Positions 8,119 through 16,865 of a DNA stretch of 28,329 nucleotides are shown in pieces. A program made the position numbers and the translations under genes. Position 1 is the stretch's first letter; the number at the start of each line of letters is the position of its first letter. Source of the DNA: a virus; IMG/VR virus record IMGVR_UViG_3300012920_000192, positions 1 to 28,329 of that record; one strand, 5' to 3'. The notes beneath the pieces were generated by a model. The model ran no database searches. It worked only from the letters and a program-made list of their open reading frames with translations, and was not told the DNA's origin.

Positions 8119-8304
8119 ATGGATAATCAAAGTAGAAATTTTACAAACGTTGTTAAGTTCTATTATAATGGAACTGCAACAGGATATAATCTTGTAGAAG
8201 ATGGTGCAAAGAAATTTGTTCCTATTTCAGATAGTAATACAGATTATATAGATTTACAACAATGGATCGCTGATGGTGGAACTGTCACCGATAATGGGGA
8301 ATAA
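8119..8304 (+). CDS. Small tail-fibre assembly chaperone-like protein, 61 aa
   Basis: It starts two bases after the stop of the receptor-binding-like gene. The C-terminal half carries an Ile-x-Asp-Ser-Asn-Thr-Asp-Tyr-x4-Gln-Trp-Ile-Ala-Asp-Gly pattern (about residues 36-54). This resembles the short Asn-x-Asp-Tyr-x-Trp-x-Ala-x-Gly motif of phage tail-fibre assembly and attachment proteins, which often follow a fibre gene. The N-terminal half looks like two or three beta strands. A chaperone or tip-cap role is inferred from motif and position only, because the protein is much shorter than classical fibre chaperones. Confidence 0.65.
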   Translation: MDNQSRNFTNVVKFYYNGTATGYNLVEDGAKKFVPISDSNTDYIDLQQWIADGGTVTDNGE

Positions 8305-8333
8305 GTTTTATGAAAAATCATTTATGGAAATCG

Positions 8334-8341
8334 TATAAATA
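8334..8341 (+). promoter_or_regulatory. Late promoter TATAAATA before gene 8
   Basis: An exact late octamer lies in the 66-base gap before gene 8. The downstream leader closely resembles the one at 5897-5927: both run TATAAATATAAT, then AAGTAAAGGAA. This suggests a duplicated promoter and ribosome-binding-site cassette. The predicted start is near 8347. Confidence 0.75.
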
Positions 8342-8370
8342 TAATCATAAAGTAAAGGAAAGAATTGACA

Positions 8371-9831
8371 ATGCCGGCAATTATTACAAATAAATTTAGA
8401 ATACACAATAGTGAACAATTTAGTGAGTCTTTTTCAGAAAGTGCTCCTAATGTTTATTATTTGGGTATAGGAAAACCACAGGCTCACGGTACTTCAACTA
8501 GACCTGATGCAAGAACTGATAACGAGGGTACGGAAACTGCTCCTATAACACCCGCAGATTCAGTACAAGAAGAATTTTACGTTTTTGATGATCTATTAGC
8601 AGCAAAAAAAGTCACATCTTCTGATGTATCTTTTGCGATACCTAGAAGAAACTGGACAACTGGTACAGTTTACGATTATTATAGACACGATTATGGTAAT
8701 AGAGTAACAGGTGGTACATCTACTCAAACAGCCGATAGTGGTGCAACAAGTTTATTTGACGCAACTTTTTATGTTGTCACAGAAGATTACAATGTTTATA
8801 AGTGTATAGATAACAATGGTGGAGCAGCTTCTACTGTAAAACCTTCTGGAACATCAAATACAATTTTAACAACTGGTGACAGTTATAAGTGGAAATATAT
8901 GTACACACTATCTGCTTCTCAACAAGTTAACTTTTTATCTACTGACTTTATGGCAGTAGCAACAAATTCAACAGTATCATCTGCCGCAGTAGATGGTGCA
9001 ATCAATAATATAAAAATTAAAACTGCTGGTTCTGGTGGTACTAACGGTACACACGCAAGTGTTCCTATTAGAGGTGATGGATCAAGTGGTGTATGTTCAG
9101 TAACTATCGCTGGTAATGCAGTGACTGCAGTCACAGTGACTGCTGCTGGTACAGGTTATACATATGGTTATGTTAGAGTAGCAGATATTAATAGTGCTGG
9201 TGGTGGTTCTTTAAGCGGAGCTGAATTAGATTGTATTATTGAGCCAAAAGGCGGACACGGATTTAATGCAGTAAAAGAATTAGGTGGTTTTTTTGTAATG
9301 TTAAACACTAACTTTGAGGGTGCAGAAACTTCAAATTCAGGTGACTTTACAACTGCAAACGATTTTAGAAAAATAGTTTTAATTAGAGATCCTAAATCTG
9401 GTGGTTCTGCTGCATCGGCTACAACTTTAAGAGGATCAAAGGCAATTTTATTAACAGGTTCGCCAGGAACTTTTACTGCTGATGAAGAAATAAATCAAGC
9501 AACAACTGGCGCAGTTGGTAAAGTTGTAGAATACGACTCAACAAATAAAATTTTATACTACATACAAACTAGATTTAACGATCAAGGTGTAGATGCTAAT
9601 GGTAATTTGACAGCGTTTTCAGGTGCAAATACTATTACAGGTCAAACTTCAAGTGCTACTGGGACACCATCAACTTCATCATCTACAGTTGATAATGTGG
9701 CATTTACAAGTGGCTATAACGCAGGTGAGATTGATGCAGATACTGGTGATGTTATATATATTGAAAATAGATCACCAATAACAAGAGCTTCAGATCAAAC
9801 TGAAAACGTAAAATTGATAGTTGAATTTTAG
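8371..9831 (+). CDS. 8: Baseplate wedge subunit gp8, enlarged
   Basis: gp8 is a dimeric wedge protein. T4 landmarks are recognisable: Ile-x-Thr-x-Lys-Phe-Arg at the N-terminus, Thr-Pro-Ala-Asp-Ser-Val (about 60), Ala-Ile-Pro-Arg-Arg-Asn-Trp (about 90), Val-Tyr-Lys-Cys-Ile-Asp, Gly-Asp-Ser-Tyr-Lys-Trp-Lys-Tyr, and the C-terminal Ile-Glu-Asn-Arg-Ser-Pro-Ile-x3-Ser-Asp-Gln-Thr-Glu. At 486 residues it is about 150 longer than T4 gp8. The extra length lies between the Trp-Lys-Tyr segment and the C-terminus and holds Thr-Ala-Gly-Ser/Thr-Gly-type beta repeats like those of the protein at 3310. I choose ATG 8371 over an in-frame TTG at 8365 because the family N-terminus begins there; the AAGGAA at 8355-8360 is ten bases from the ATG. 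Confidence 0.9.
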   Translation: MPAIITNKFRIHNSEQFSESFSESAPNVYYLGIGKPQAHGTSTRPDARTDNEGTETAPITPADSVQEEFYVFDDLLAAKKVTSSDVSFAIPRRNWTTGTVYDYYRHDYGNRVTGGTSTQTADSGATSLFDATFYVVTEDYNVYKCIDNNGGAASTVKPSGTSNTILTTGDSYKWKYMYTLSASQQVNFLSTDFMAVATNSTVSSAAVDGAINNIKIKTAGSGGTNGTHASVPIRGDGSSGVCSVTIAGNAVTAVTVTAAGTGYTYGYVRVADINSAGGGSLSGAELDCIIEPKGGHGFNAVKELGGFFVMLNTNFEGAETSNSGDFTTANDFRKIVLIRDPKSGGSAASATTLRGSKAILLTGSPGTFTADEEINQATTGAVGKVVEYDSTNKILYYIQTRFNDQGVDANGNLTAFSGANTITGQTSSATGTPSTSSSTVDNVAFTSGYNAGEIDADTGDVIYIENRSPITRASDQTENVKLIVEF

Positions 9832-9841
9832 AGGGAAATAA

Positions 9842-12800
9842 ATGCCAAGTCCAACAGACTTTAACCTCTCGCCATATTATGATGACTTTACGGAAAGTAA
9901 AAAGTTTCATAGAATACTTTTCAGACCGTCATTTGCAGTTCAAGCGAGAGAATTAACACAGTCACAAACACAATTACAAAACCAGATAGAAAGAGTATCT
10001 GATCATCTTTTTGATAAAGGTGCTATGATTATTCCTGGTGAAATTGGTTATGACTTGGAATATTATGCTGTTAAGTTAACAAGTTTAGCTAGTGGTAATA
10101 CTTTAGCACAATTTACAGCTGGTACAATTTTAACAGGTGGTAGTTCAGGTGTTAAAGCAGAAATTGTAAATACAGCAGCGACAGATGGTACTGATCCAGA
10201 TACTTTATTTGTAAAATATAGAGATAGTGGTACATCAAGGACTGCCACAGCTTTTACACATGGCGAAACAATTACTGGAACAAATAGTGCCAGTGTTTCA
10301 TTATCTGCTGTCGTGGCAACTTGTCATACAGGTGCTGCAGCAGAAGTACAAGAAGGTGTTTATTACATTAACGGATTTCACGTACAAGTATCTAATCAAA
10401 CTATAATACTTGACAAATATACAAACACTCCAAGTTATAGAGTTGGTTTAACAGTTGCTGAATCATTTGTGACACCAAATGATGACTCAAGTTTAAATGA
10501 TAATGCTGCTGGTTCTTCAAATGTTAATGCACCAGGTGCTCATAGATTTAAAATAGATTTAACATTAGCGAAAAAAACATTAACATCAACAGAAGACTCA
10601 AACTTTATTGAGTTATTAAGATTATCAAATGGTATCTTACAAAATAGAGTTAGAACAACTGATTATGCTGTATTAGAAGAAACATTTGCAAGAAGAACAT
10701 TTGACGAATCAGGAAACTATACAATTAATCCATTTGACATAGATGTAAGAGAACATTTAAAAAATACAGGTAGTTCAAATGCAGATATTGTAAGAGGGAT
10801 TTTTACTTCAGGTAATGGTGGTGATTCAACTAAACTTGCTATTGGTATGTCACCAGGTAAGGCATATGTTAAAGGTTTTGAGATTGAAAAATTAGCAACT
10901 TCTTTTGTTGAAGTAGATAAAGCAAGAGATTTTGATACAGAAAATGCTTTTCAAACTAGATTTGATGTAGGTAATTTTGTAAATGTGACAAATATCCATG
11001 GTCAACCTGATACAACATTTGTATCTGGTGAAACAGAAGCATTTAAAAGAGTTAATTTATACCAAGAGGCAACAAGTTCTCGTGGTACAGAAAATGCTGG
11101 TACAGAATCAAGTATTAATACAATCGGTAGAGCAAAGTCCAGAGGTTTTCAATACGTATCTGGTACAGCAACATCAAATATATTTTCAAGTGCTAGTTTA
11201 ACAAGTGCCATATACAGACATTATTTGTTTGATATTAATTTGTTTACACACTTAAACATTACTAGTGCTCAGTCATTTACAACTGGTGAATTAATTACAG
11301 GTGGTACTTCAGGTGCGACAGGTACTTTAGAATCAATATCTACTACTGAAACAACTGCTGTTTCTGGTATATCAACAGCAAGTCCAGGGGTTTGTACATC
11401 AACAGGACACAATTTAAAAGAAGGACAACAAATTAAATTTAGCGCTATCAGTGCTGCTAACAATTCTACAGCAATGACAACTAGTGAAATATTTACTGTT
11501 AGAAACCCAGGCACAAATACATTTGAATTATTTGAAAGTGATGGTACAACTGCTACAAATATTACATCTTTTAGTTCAGCGGGTAATGCTGTACACGGTG
11601 TTGTTATTTTATCAAGTGTTAATGGTGACTTTGTTGCTGGTGAAACAATTACTGGTGGTACATCATCTAATACAGCAGTTATACAATCTGACGCTGTAGG
11701 ATTTAAAGGTGTCACAAGTTTTGACTTCCCACAAGTTAAACAAATTGGTATGGCAGGTTCGCCAACTTACACAGCAGACACTGCACTTGATGCAACAAAT
11801 GGATCAAATCTTACATTAACAGGTACATTATCTATCGCAAATAGTGGTGCGGCAGTCACAGGTTTCAATACAAGATTTACAGAAGAATTAGTAATAGGTG
11901 ACTCAATCTCATTTACTACGGACGGTGGTACTTCTTTAACTAGAATAGTTGAGGCTATTGTTAGTAATACTTCATTAACATTATCTGCCGCTGTAGGTGG
12001 TAGTGATGTATCAACAAAAACAATTGCTACAAGAAGAAGAACAAAAATACAATCACCTGAAAAAAATATTTCTATATTTAAATTACCTTATGAAAATATT
12101 AAAACACTAAAAACAACATCAAATGGTGGTGTCACAGATACAAGTTATAGCGCAAGAAGACAAACAGTTATAAATTTATCTGGTGGTTCAGAAACAATCA
12201 CTGCTGGTACAAATGAAATATTTCCAAGTTTAGCCGAAGGTGATTACACAGTTTCAGTTATGTCAGCAAGTGGAAGTGCTGTTGTTGGTGATGTATTAAG
12301 TTTAAGTGGAAATAATCACGCAGGTGGTACCATATTTACATTAGGTGGATCCCCAACAGGTAAACAGTTAACTTTAGATTTTGGTTCTAATTACGGAAGT
12401 GCAAAACTAAAAGTTATGTTTACTGTAAACAAATCAAGTACAGCGGCTAACTCAAAAACAAAAACTTTAAATTCAAATCAACAAGTACAAGTTTCTACTT
12501 TAGCAGCAGTCACAAAACAAGGTGGTATTAGTTTAGGTAAAGCTGATATTTTCAAATTAAATGCTGTTTATATGGCAGCAGATTTTTCTACTAACGCAAC
12601 TTCTAGTAATACAAATATTACTAGTAGATTTGAGTTAGATAATGGACAAAGAGATAACTTCTATGACATTGGTAGAATAAAATTAAAAACAGGTGAGATA
12701 ACTCCAACAGGTAGAATATTAATTGACTTTGATTATTTCACACACGGCGCAGGTGATTATTTTGATGTAGATTCATATTCTGGTGTTGTAGATTATGAAG

Positions 12801-15800
12801 ATATACCAAGTTATACTTCAGATACAACAGGAGAAGTTTATCAGTTAAGAGATAGTTTAGATTTTAGACCAAGAGTAGGTGCATCATCTACAATTAATTC
12901 AGGTGGACAAGATAGAAAATTTCAAACTACAGATAGTGCTTTAGATACAGAAGCTTCTACTGTAAATGTTGTTAAATTTGAATCAGACGTATCAACTGAC
13001 CACGAATTTTATTTACAAAGAGTTGACAAAATATTCATAGACAAAGATGGTAACTTTAAAGTATTAAAAGGTGCTAGTTCTTTAACACCTGAAATTCCTG
13101 ATGATTTAGATAACGCAATGCACTTATATACATTGTTTATTCCAGCTTACACATTAGACATTGCTGAAGTAGGTATTGAAGCAGTAGATAATAGAAGATA
13201 TACAATGAGAGATATTGGTAGATTAGAAAAGAGAATAGAAAATGTTGAATATTACACACAACTTTCTTTATTAGAATCAGCAGCACAATCTTTACAAATA
13301 CAAGACGCAGATGGTTTTGATAGATTTAAAAACGGATTTATTGTAGATAATTTTACAGGTCACGGAATAGGTGATGCTGGTAATTTAGATTACAAAGTAT
13401 CAATGGATTATGCGAAAGGTGAAATGAGACCAACATTCCACGAAGACGCAATACAATTAGTTGAAAGAGATGATGATGGTACGGCAATAGTTGACGCTGA
13501 TAGAACAGCATCAAACTATCAAAAAACTGGTGATCTAATTACACTACCTTATACAGAAGCAACTTTAATAGATCAACCTTATGCAAGTAAATCTGTTAAT
13601 GTTAACCCATTTGGTATCTTTACTTGGATTGGTTCTATTGCACTAACACCAACAAATGATGAATGGAAAGAAACTGAAAGAGCACCAGAATTAGTAATTA
13701 ATAATGATGATGGTACTTGGGACACTTTAGTTAAAAATTCAGGTAATCCAAATCTAACATCTGTTGAAATAGGAACAGTTTGGAACGAATGGCAAAATCA
13801 CTGGACAGGTGTATCAAACTCTAATAGTACAGAAACTTATAGAAGAAGACACGGTCACGGTTGGGCAGTTATGCAACGTGATATTCAAACAACAACTAGA
13901 ACAGGTACAAGAACAAGAGTTGGTATTAGACAAGTATTAGTTCCAAAAACTGTGACTCAAAATATAGGTGATAGAATTATATCAGTAGCATTTGTACCAT
14001 TTATTAGAAGTAGAACAATATCATTTAGCGCAACAAGATTAAAACCAAATACAAGAGTTTATCCTTATTTTGATAGTGATAGTGTATCAGCATATATTAC
14101 ACCTTCAGGAGGTAGTGCTGGAGACGCTGTAATTACAGATTCAAATGGTGCAGTTTCAGGTACTTTCGCAATACCTGATCCAAAAGTTGACGCTAATCCT
14201 AGATGGAGAACAGGTCAAAGAGTATTCAGATTGACAAGTTCATCTACAAATGATTTAACATCTGCGCCAGAAACTGCTGCAAACGCTGAATACATCGCAA
14301 GAGGTATTATTGAAACAGTACAAAATACAATAATTTCAACAAGAACAGCAGGAGTAGAATTTAGAGCAACTAACGAAACTGAAGCCGTGACACAAACTAG
14401 TGTTCAAAGAGGTGCTTCTCGTCAAGTAGGATACCACGATCCATTAGCAGAAACATTTATGATTGATGATGAAGGTGGTGTATTCTTAACTTCAATAGAT
14501 GTTTACTTTAGTTCAAAAGACGCAAATATTCCAGTGACTTTACAATTAAGAAATACTGTAAATGGTTATCCTGGACAACAAATATTACCATTTGCTGAAA
14601 AAACTTTAAACCCAAGTGCGGTAAATACAAGTACAGATGGTACAACAGCAACTACATTTACTTTTGATAGTCCTGTTTATGTACAAGAAAATACAGAATA
14701 CGCTTTTGTCTTAATGGCAAACTCAACAGATTACAATGTTTATGTTGCGAGATTAGGTGAAACTGCTTTAGATTCAGATAGAACAATCTCACAACAACCA
14801 TATGCTGGTGTATTCTTTAAATCACAAAATGGTGTGACTTGGACAGCAGATCAAAACGAAGATATTAAATTTAAAATTAAGAGAGCAGAATTTAGTAATG
14901 TCACAGGTACAATTACTTTAACAAATGATACTTTAGGTAGTAGAACATTAAAAAATAATCCTTTAAGAACAAAAAATGCTTCTAAAGAGATTACAGTTTT
15001 CCACCCTAACCATGGAATGCATGGTACAAGTAATAATGTCACAATATCAGGTGTTGCATCTGGAACATATAATGGTATTGCGCATACAGATATAAATGGA
15101 ACATACACATCTATTAAAGACGTGACTTTAGACAGTTATGTTATCACTTCAGGTTCTTCAAGTAATGCTACATCAACAGGTGATGTTGGTGGTACTACTG
15201 TTGTAGCAACTCAAAATAGAACATATGACGTATTAAACTTATCTGGTGTTCAAACAATGCAATTACCAGGAACAAGTATTAATCATTATATTAGACCTAC
15301 AACAGGTAAATCAATTCACGGTTCTGAATCAGAATTTACTTTGACATCAAGTGCAAATAAATTATCAGTGGTTAATAACGATAATATTTACTTTACAGGA
15401 CCAAATGCTGTTATGAGTGAGATAAATGAAACAAATGAAATGTCAGGTAATAAATCATTCTGGAATATATTAGAGTTCTCAACTACAAATACTAAATTGT
15501 CACCAGTATTAGATACTCAACGAATGAGTGCATTTGTAATTTCAAATAGATTAAATAACCCTACTGTAAGTAATACACCAGATTTTGTTGATGATACAGC
15601 GAACACAGGTACATCATCATCAGCAGTTTATTTAACTAAATCAATTAATTTAGAAAATACTTCCACAGCGTTAGATGTTAGATTATCTCAAAATGTAAGA
15701 TCAAGTTCAGGTGTTGAAGTTTACTTTAGAACATCTGGTCCTGATGAAGCAAGAAACATAGAAGATTTAAATTGGACACCATTTAATGGTGACGGTAGTG

Positions 15801-15973
15801 AAGACACAACAGTCACACCTGCTGAAGACGATACAACATTTAAAGAATACAAATATTCAGCAAGTGATATACAAGACTTTACAAGTTTTCAAATTAAAAT
15901 AGTATTAACAGGTTCAGTATCATCATATCCACCTATTATAAAAGATATGAGAGCAATAGCATTGGCAGTATAA
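9842..15973 (+). CDS. Giant virion structural protein, 2043 aa (tail/baseplate periphery)
   Basis: The N-terminus (Phe-Asn-Leu-Ser-Pro-Tyr-Tyr-Asp-Asp-Phe, then Arg-Pro-x4-Gln-Ala-Arg-Glu-Leu-Thr-Gln-Ser-Gln) matches the large DUF4815-type proteins of marine T4-like phages. Between about residues 90 and 650 lie Gly-Glu-x-Ile-Thr-Gly-Gly-Thr-Ser beta repeats and a unit with Ser-Thr-Gly-His-Asn-Leu. Residues about 1050-1150 are a conserved helical core (Arg-Asp-Ile-Gly-Arg-Leu-Glu-Lys-Arg-Ile). A Leu-Lys-Pro-Asn-Thr-Arg segment lies near 1400, and beta-sandwich-like domains with His-Pro-Asn-His-Gly-Met-His follow. It starts ten bases after gp8 behind a GAGGGA ribosome-binding site. Function at the baseplate rim or in fibre attachment is inferred from size, repeats and position. 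Confidence 0.85.
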   Translation: MPSPTDFNLSPYYDDFTESKKFHRILFRPSFAVQARELTQSQTQLQNQIERVSDHLFDKGAMIIPGEIGYDLEYYAVKLTSLASGNTLAQFTAGTILTGGSSGVKAEIVNTAATDGTDPDTLFVKYRDSGTSRTATAFTHGETITGTNSASVSLSAVVATCHTGAAAEVQEGVYYINGFHVQVSNQTIILDKYTNTPSYRVGLTVAESFVTPNDDSSLNDNAAGSSNVNAPGAHRFKIDLTLAKKTLTSTEDSNFIELLRLSNGILQNRVRTTDYAVLEETFARRTFDESGNYTINPFDIDVREHLKNTGSSNADIVRGIFTSGNGGDSTKLAIGMSPGKAYVKGFEIEKLATSFVEVDKARDFDTENAFQTRFDVGNFVNVTNIHGQPDTTFVSGETEAFKRVNLYQEATSSRGTENAGTESSINTIGRAKSRGFQYVSGTATSNIFSSASLTSAIYRHYLFDINLFTHLNITSAQSFTTGELITGGTSGATGTLESISTTETTAVSGISTASPGVCTSTGHNLKEGQQIKFSAISAANNSTAMTTSEIFTVRNPGTNTFELFESDGTTATNITSFSSAGNAVHGVVILSSVNGDFVAGETITGGTSSNTAVIQSDAVGFKGVTSFDFPQVKQIGMAGSPTYTADTALDATNGSNLTLTGTLSIANSGAAVTGFNTRFTEELVIGDSISFTTDGGTSLTRIVEAIVSNTSLTLSAAVGGSDVSTKTIATRRRTKIQSPEKNISIFKLPYENIKTLKTTSNGGVTDTSYSARRQTVINLSGGSETITAGTNEIFPSLAEGDYTVSVMSASGSAVVGDVLSLSGNNHAGGTIFTLGGSPTGKQLTLDFGSNYGSAKLKVMFTVNKSSTAANSKTKTLNSNQQVQVSTLAAVTKQGGISLGKADIFKLNAVYMAADFSTNATSSNTNITSRFELDNGQRDNFYDIGRIKLKTGEITPTGRILIDFDYFTHGAGDYFDVDSYSGVVDYEDIPSYTSDTTGEVYQLRDSLDFRPRVGASSTINSGGQDRKFQTTDSALDTEASTVNVVKFESDVSTDHEFYLQRVDKIFIDKDGNFKVLKGASSLTPEIPDDLDNAMHLYTLFIPAYTLDIAEVGIEAVDNRRYTMRDIGRLEKRIENVEYYTQLSLLESAAQSLQIQDADGFDRFKNGFIVDNFTGHGIGDAGNLDYKVSMDYAKGEMRPTFHEDAIQLVERDDDGTAIVDADRTASNYQKTGDLITLPYTEATLIDQPYASKSVNVNPFGIFTWIGSIALTPTNDEWKETERAPELVINNDDGTWDTLVKNSGNPNLTSVEIGTVWNEWQNHWTGVSNSNSTETYRRRHGHGWAVMQRDIQTTTRTGTRTRVGIRQVLVPKTVTQNIGDRIISVAFVPFIRSRTISFSATRLKPNTRVYPYFDSDSVSAYITPSGGSAGDAVITDSNGAVSGTFAIPDPKVDANPRWRTGQRVFRLTSSSTNDLTSAPETAANAEYIARGIIETVQNTIISTRTAGVEFRATNETEAVTQTSVQRGASRQVGYHDPLAETFMIDDEGGVFLTSIDVYFSSKDANIPVTLQLRNTVNGYPGQQILPFAEKTLNPSAVNTSTDGTTATTFTFDSPVYVQENTEYAFVLMANSTDYNVYVARLGETALDSDRTISQQPYAGVFFKSQNGVTWTADQNEDIKFKIKRAEFSNVTGTITLTNDTLGSRTLKNNPLRTKNASKEITVFHPNHGMHGTSNNVTISGVASGTYNGIAHTDINGTYTSIKDVTLDSYVITSGSSSNATSTGDVGGTTVVATQNRTYDVLNLSGVQTMQLPGTSINHYIRPTTGKSIHGSESEFTLTSSANKLSVVNNDNIYFTGPNAVMSEINETNEMSGNKSFWNILEFSTTNTKLSPVLDTQRMSAFVISNRLNNPTVSNTPDFVDDTANTGTSSSAVYLTKSINLENTSTALDVRLSQNVRSSSGVEVYFRTSGPDEARNIEDLNWTPFNGDGSEDTTVTPAEDDTTFKEYKYSASDIQDFTSFQIKIVLTGSVSSYPPIIKDMRAIALAV

Positions 15974-16203
15974 TGGCAAGATTAAAAGTAGAAGGATATC
16001 AAAGTTTAATTAGAGATACTAATTCTAATGGTATTGTTAATACAAATACAACAGAATACAGTATATATATGGCAAGAGCCAGAGCGAGAGAGAAACAAGG
16101 TGATGAAATTAGAAACGCTGTAAAAGAAATAAATAATTTAAAATCTGAATTAAGAGAAATTAAAACGAGTATTAGAGAATTAGTAGGAGCAATAAGTAAG
16201 TAA
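15973..16203 (+). CDS. Small helical virion-cluster protein, 76 aa
   Basis: Its ATG overlaps the stop of the 2043-aa gene (TAATG at 15971-15975). The first 30 residues (Leu-Lys-Val-Glu-Gly-Tyr-x-Ser-Leu-Ile-Arg-Asp-Thr-Asn) resemble short proteins following the same giant gene in marine T4-like phages. Residues 33-76 form a long charged helix with heptad-like Ile/Leu spacing, so a coiled coil is likely. No enzyme motif is present. Tight coupling suggests it acts with the preceding protein, perhaps as an assembly partner; that is inference. Confidence 0.72.
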   Translation: MARLKVEGYQSLIRDTNSNGIVNTNTTEYSIYMARARAREKQGDEIRNAVKEINNLKSELREIKTSIRELVGAISK

Positions 16204-16204
16204 G

Positions 16205-16729
16205 ATGGCAATAAGATCAGTAGCATCAACAGATACTTTAGAGACATTTAGAACGACATTTAATACTGTCGGGACAGACATAGGTGATCTAACAAGTCTA
16301 AGTACATCTCATAAAAGCACTTTAATAGGGGCGATCAATGAGGCTTTTGGTGCAACAAGTTCTTTTACTTTAAGAGACTCATCATCTACAACACAAGCTA
16401 TTTCTGGTGGTGATACTTTAAATGTTGTCGGTGCCAGTAATATTAGCGCAGCAGTAAGTGCGACTGACACTCTAACGATTTCATTAAATAGTACAATAAC
16501 AGGTGTGACAAGTATTACATCAACAACATTAACTGATGGTACTGCATCAATAAACAGTGGATCTATAACTGGTGTTGTAAATATAACTGGTTCTGGAGCA
16601 GGTTCAATAACTAGTATGGTAAATGTCACTGGTTCTGGAACAGCTAATTTTACTACAGATGTACAAGTTAATAGTGTATCTGTGGCAACTAAACCTTTTG
16701 CGATTGCTCAAGCAGTAGCTCTAGGTTAG
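16205..16729 (+). CDS. Fibre-like structural protein, 174 aa
   Basis: The N-terminus (Phe-Arg-Thr-Thr-Phe-Asn-Thr-Val-Gly-Thr-Asp-Ile-Gly-Asp-Leu at about 15-29, then Lys-Ser-Thr-Leu-Ile-Gly-Ala-Ile-Asn-Glu-Ala) is the virion-docking type seen on several marine phage fibres. The rest is low-complexity Ser/Thr/Gly/Val shaft sequence with repeated Ile/Val-Thr-Gly-Ser-Gly units. The last ten residues, Phe-Ala-Ile-Ala-Gln-Ala-Val-Ala-Leu-Gly, also end the separate fibre at 26248-27237. It is short for a fibre and may be a compact shaft or connector. It starts one base after the preceding stop. Confidence 0.75.
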   Translation: MAIRSVASTDTLETFRTTFNTVGTDIGDLTSLSTSHKSTLIGAINEAFGATSSFTLRDSSSTTQAISGGDTLNVVGASNISAAVSATDTLTISLNSTITGVTSITSTTLTDGTASINSGSITGVVNITGSGAGSITSMVNVTGSGTANFTTDVQVNSVSVATKPFAIAQAVALG

Positions 16730-16760
16730 TTTTTGTAATGTTAATAAAGGTGTTAATCTA

Positions 16761-16768
16761 TATAAATA
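16761..16768 (+). promoter_or_regulatory. Upstream late promoter TATAAATA of a tandem pair
   Basis: An exact late octamer lies in the 136-base gap between the fibre-like gene and the gene at 16866. It is the loop-proximal part of a 12-pair hairpin (16750-16777, two G-U pairs). GTTAAT recurs at 16740, 16752, 16770 and 16811. No ORF starts within the next 95 bases, so it would give a long leader. Confidence 0.6.
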
Positions 16769-16832
16769 GGTTAATACGGGCAAAATTATTTGTATAGTAT
16801 CAATGATTTTGTTAATAACACATTTAAAACTA

Positions 16833-16840
16833 TATAAATA
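16833..16840 (+). promoter_or_regulatory. Downstream late promoter TATAAATA of a tandem pair
   Basis: A second exact octamer lies 72 bases after the first. It is followed by an AAAGGA ribosome-binding site and ATG 16866. The octamer is framed by a direct AACTATA repeat. It is the better-placed promoter for the downstream small genes and adhesin. Confidence 0.72.
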
Positions 16841-16865
16841 ACTATAAGAGAATAAAGGAAATAAA

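Noticed and set aside
8365-8370. TTG start for gp8 two codons upstream
   Set aside because: The family N-terminus begins at ATG 8371; TTG is only five bases from the AAGGAA site and would add two residues without support.
11269-11715. Minus-strand ORF of 148 codons inside the 2043-aa gene
   Set aside because: A shadow of the repeat-rich plus-strand frame; the Val/Pro/Leu-rich translation is typical of reversed Thr/Gly-rich coding sequence.
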